This document shows, piece by piece, positions 61,916-64,000 of a stretch of DNA of 64,000 nucleotides. Where the stretch lies: contig OZ252008.1 in NCBI GenBank assembly GCA_965246995.1, positions 2,604,001 to 2,668,000 of the forward strand, read 5' to 3'. Within the stretch, counting starts at the first letter, position 1, and each line of letters begins with the position of its first letter. The stretch comes from VXRJ01 sp965246995 (GTDB taxonomy: Bacteria > Acidobacteriota > Vicinamibacteria > Vicinamibacterales > UBA8438). The notes below the pieces were generated by a model. That model had not been told where the DNA came from. It did no database searches and was given only the letters and a program-made list of their open reading frames with translations. The translations under genes were made by a program, and so were the position numbers.

Positions 61916-63380
61916 CAGCCCGTGGTGAAAGTCCCTCGTTCCAGGGATCGACGTGATCGGTCCTGTGTCCTACACTGTCGGGCATGGCGATGGGGACAAG
62001 CCGCGGTCGACCGCGGCAAGCGACGATGTGGGTGCCCACGGCGGATCTGCCGAAGAGCGCTGGGCACCCGTTTTACGAGCGGCTGAATCGGGTGCTCGAC
62101 GAGGCGGGGTTCGATGCGTTCGTGGAGGCGAAGTGCGCGTCGTTCTACGCGGACGGGGTCGGTCGGCCGAGTCTGGCGCCGGGCCGGTATTTCCGGTTGC
62201 TGTTGCTCGGCTACTTTGAAGGGTTGGACTCGGAACGGGCAATCGCGTGGCGCGCCGCCGATTCGCTGAGCATCCGGACATTTCTGGACTTCGCCCTGCA
62301 CGAGGCCCCGCCGGACCACTCGACGCTGTCGCGCACCCGTCGCCTGATTGACCTCGAGACCCATCAGGCAGTGTTTACCTGGGTGTTGCAGCGACTGGCC
62401 GACGCCACGCTGGTGGTGGGGCGCACGGTTGGCATCGATGCCACGACGCTGGAAGCCAATGCGGCGATGCGGAGCATTGTGCGGCGGGATACGAGTGAGA
62501 GCTACGACGCGTTTCTGACCCGGCTGGCCGAGGCGTCCGGCCTCTCGACGCCGACGCGCGCCGAGTTGGCCCGGTTCGACCGGACCCGCAAAAAGAAGGG
62601 CTCGAACGCGGACTGGACCCACCCGCACGATCCGGACGCGAAGATCACGAAAATGAAGGACGGCCGCACGCATCTGGCGCACACCGCCGAGCATGCGGTC
62701 GACCTGGACACAGGCGCCATCCTGGGCGTGACGGTGCAGGACGCGAGTGCGGGCGACACGACGACCTTGGTCGACACGCTCGTCACGGCCGCCGAGCAGG
62801 TCGAGGCGGTCGGCGCGCCGGGGATCGCGGAGGTGGTGGCCGACAAGGGATATCACAGCAACGAGACGATGGTCGGGTTTGCGGCCATCGGCGTCCGCAG
62901 CTACGTCTCGGAGCCGGATCGCGGCCGGCGGCACTGGAAGGGCCAGGCGGCGGCGCGGGACGCGGTGTATGCCAACCGGCGGCGGATTCGCGGCGCGCGC
63001 GGGAAACGGCTGCTGCGGCAGCGGGGCGAGCTACTGGAACGGCCCAACGCGCATCTCTACGAGACCGGCAGGATGCGCCGCGTCCATCTGCGCGGGCATC
63101 CCAACATCCTGAAACGGCTGCTCGTCCAGGTCTGCGGCGTCAATCTCGGGTTGCTCATGCGGCACCTGACGGGCGTGGGCACGCCGCGGAGCCTCCAGGG
63201 CCGCGCGTCGGCGCTGGTGGAGGCGCTGATCGGCCTCCTGAGCGGCTGCTGGGGGCGTGTGCGGCGCTTCTGGGCCCCGGAGCGCCATGATCGGCCCGAT
63301 TCGTCGTGGGATAGTCCGGCGACACGCCAATACGGACACGCGATTCTCGATTGACAATCAGCCCCTTCTGCCACGGGCTG
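61916..63380. mobile_element. IS1182/DUF772-type insertion sequence in comEC
   Basis: 1465 bp flanked by a perfect CTAG duplication (61912-61915 and 63381-63384). Ends read inward as CAGCCCGTGGTGAAAGTCCC and CAGCCCGTGGCAGAAGGGGC, with ten identical outer bases. One intact transposase gene. The left end shares AGCCCGTGGTGAAA with both ends of the MITE at 3141-3315. Confidence 0.92.
61984..63354 (+). CDS. Transposase, DUF772 plus DDE domain (IS1182-like)
   Basis: 456 aa. N-terminal DUF772 region (FYADGVGRPSLAPGRYFRLLLLGYF, LSIRTFLDFAL, PPDHSTLSRTRRLI), then the DDE core: VGIDATTLEANAAMRSI (first Asp), VVADKGYHSNETM (second Asp) and a late Glu. A basic C-terminal half (RRRIRGARGKRLLRQRGELLERPNAHLYETG) follows. 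Family assignment between IS1182 and neighbouring IS5-like groups is from memory. No frameshift or truncation is seen, so it may be active. Confidence 0.88.
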   Translation: MAMGTSRGRPRQATMWVPTADLPKSAGHPFYERLNRVLDEAGFDAFVEAKCASFYADGVGRPSLAPGRYFRLLLLGYFEGLDSERAIAWRAADSLSIRTFLDFALHEAPPDHSTLSRTRRLIDLETHQAVFTWVLQRLADATLVVGRTVGIDATTLEANAAMRSIVRRDTSESYDAFLTRLAEASGLSTPTRAELARFDRTRKKKGSNADWTHPHDPDAKITKMKDGRTHLAHTAEHAVDLDTGAILGVTVQDASAGDTTTLVDTLVTAAEQVEAVGAPGIAEVVADKGYHSNETMVGFAAIGVRSYVSEPDRGRRHWKGQAAARDAVYANRRRIRGARGKRLLRQRGELLERPNAHLYETGRMRRVHLRGHPNILKRLLVQVCGVNLGLLMRHLTGVGTPRSLQGRASALVEALIGLLSGCWGRVRRFWAPERHDRPDSSWDSPATRQYGHAILD

Positions 63381-64000
63381 CTAGCGCCTCGATGAAGGTT
63401 GTCGTGCTCGAGAACCGGCTGCCGTGGTGCGGCGCCTTCACAATCCGGATCGCGGCCGCATCGATAGCTGGGGTCAATACCGTCTCCACCTCCGCGCCGA
63501 TATCGCCCGGCAGCACAATCGATACCCCGCCATGACGGAGCTCAAGGACGACCGAGTCATCGTTTCGGACGCGGGGTCGCTCCCAATCGGCAGCCGGCGG
63601 ATGGAGGACGCGGACATCGACACCACCCAGCGACAGGTGGTCACCGGTCTGGACGGTTCGCCATGCCGCGTGCTGCTCGTCTGCCGCAACCCGCACGGCG
63701 GCGAGGATTTCCGACGACGGCACCGGCACGCCTTCCCACACCTCGCGCGGACGCAGTTCGCGCACGATTGAAGCTCCACCCCCCGCATGGTCCGGATCGC
63801 CATGCGTGATTAGCAGGTAGTCGAGCGACCGGACGCCGAGTGCCCAGATTGCCGGCACCACAATACGTGAGCCGACATCGAACCGTCCCCCAAGCACGTG
63901 CCCCCCAGCATCAACCAGCAGTGTCTGCCTGTCCGGGAATCGGATCAGCGTCGCGTCCGCCTGATCCACATCGAGCGCGTGGACGCGGAGCAATCGTCGG
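63381..64000 (-). pseudogene. comEC: comEC, central fragment of the MBL domain (continues beyond window)
   Basis: About 206 codons of the metallo-beta-lactamase-like domain of ComEC, the DNA-uptake channel protein: LRVHALDVDQADATLIRFPD, TLLVDAGG, YLLITHGDPDHAGGG, NDDSVVLELRHGGVSIVLPGDIG, IVKAPHHGSRFSSTTTFIEAL. The frame is interrupted by the insertion sequence and otherwise ends in LAARGRRG just inside it. The membrane part should lie beyond the window edge. Losing the end of this domain probably impairs the protein. Confidence 0.85.

Overview
The window is GC-rich, densely packed bacterial DNA, most consistent with an Acidobacteriota (Vicinamibacteria-like) chromosome. This assignment is an inference. 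It rests on the mix of DUF1501 and DUF1549/DUF1553 proteins, DUF6152 proteins, several copies of a secreted 'WGxPDLQG' family, PQQ-type dehydrogenase and NHL/LVIVD beta-propeller proteins, and a large peptidase/TolB/beta-barrel protein. No rRNA is present to confirm it. Most genes are on the minus strand. Long antisense ORFs are common and are GC artefacts.

Layout. 1-3005: trpE (cut by the window edge) and a fused aroDE gene, preceded by a complete transcription attenuator: promoter, leader peptide rich in Tyr/Trp/Phe, antiterminator arm and terminator. 3078-5569: a secreted c-type cytochrome/copper-oxygenase-like gene, split by a ~175-bp MITE, and its partner. 5619-8453: cobalamin riboswitch and btuFCD-type importer. 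8468-12143: PepSY membrane protein and an OmpR-type two-component system. 12235-24694: secreted and envelope proteins (DUF6152, cytochrome lipoprotein, NHL lipoprotein, PQQ sugar dehydrogenase, peptidase/TolB/barrel protein, epoxide-hydrolase-like enzyme, DUF1501 and DUF1549/1553 pair).

24834-40066 is the most interesting region. It is a divergent RiPP locus of the NHLP/NHLM type. Leftward run TolC, HlyD, a C39-peptidase ABC exporter, a second NHLM ABC protein, a Liv-type binding lipoprotein, an HExxH metallopeptidase-like protein and a cyanophycin-synthetase-like ATP-grasp ligase. Rightward run two NHLP precursor peptides separated by a strong hairpin, an unrecognised 380-aa protein, an M50-like membrane protease and an idi gene coupled by TGATG. 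None of the usual maturases (LanM, YcaO, radical SAM) is visible, so the ATP-grasp ligase and the unknown protein are the candidate modifying enzymes.

40056-50737: tandem SpoIIE-type phosphatase paralogues, an M28 peptidase, tRNA-Cys and tRNA-Gly, yraN, cysS, ribF and a BlaI/BlaR1 pair with a TonB-like tail. 50798-64000: three paralogous secreted proteins and housekeeping genes (DUF429, LVIVD protein, MBL hydrolase, mazG), invaded by three insertion sequences. IS630 lies next to a DUF6152 gene. IS3 splits a small membrane-protein gene. An IS1182/DUF772-type element splits comEC. Both split genes rejoin in frame when the element and one target duplication are removed. The MITE at 3.1 kb carries the same 14-bp end as the element in comEC.
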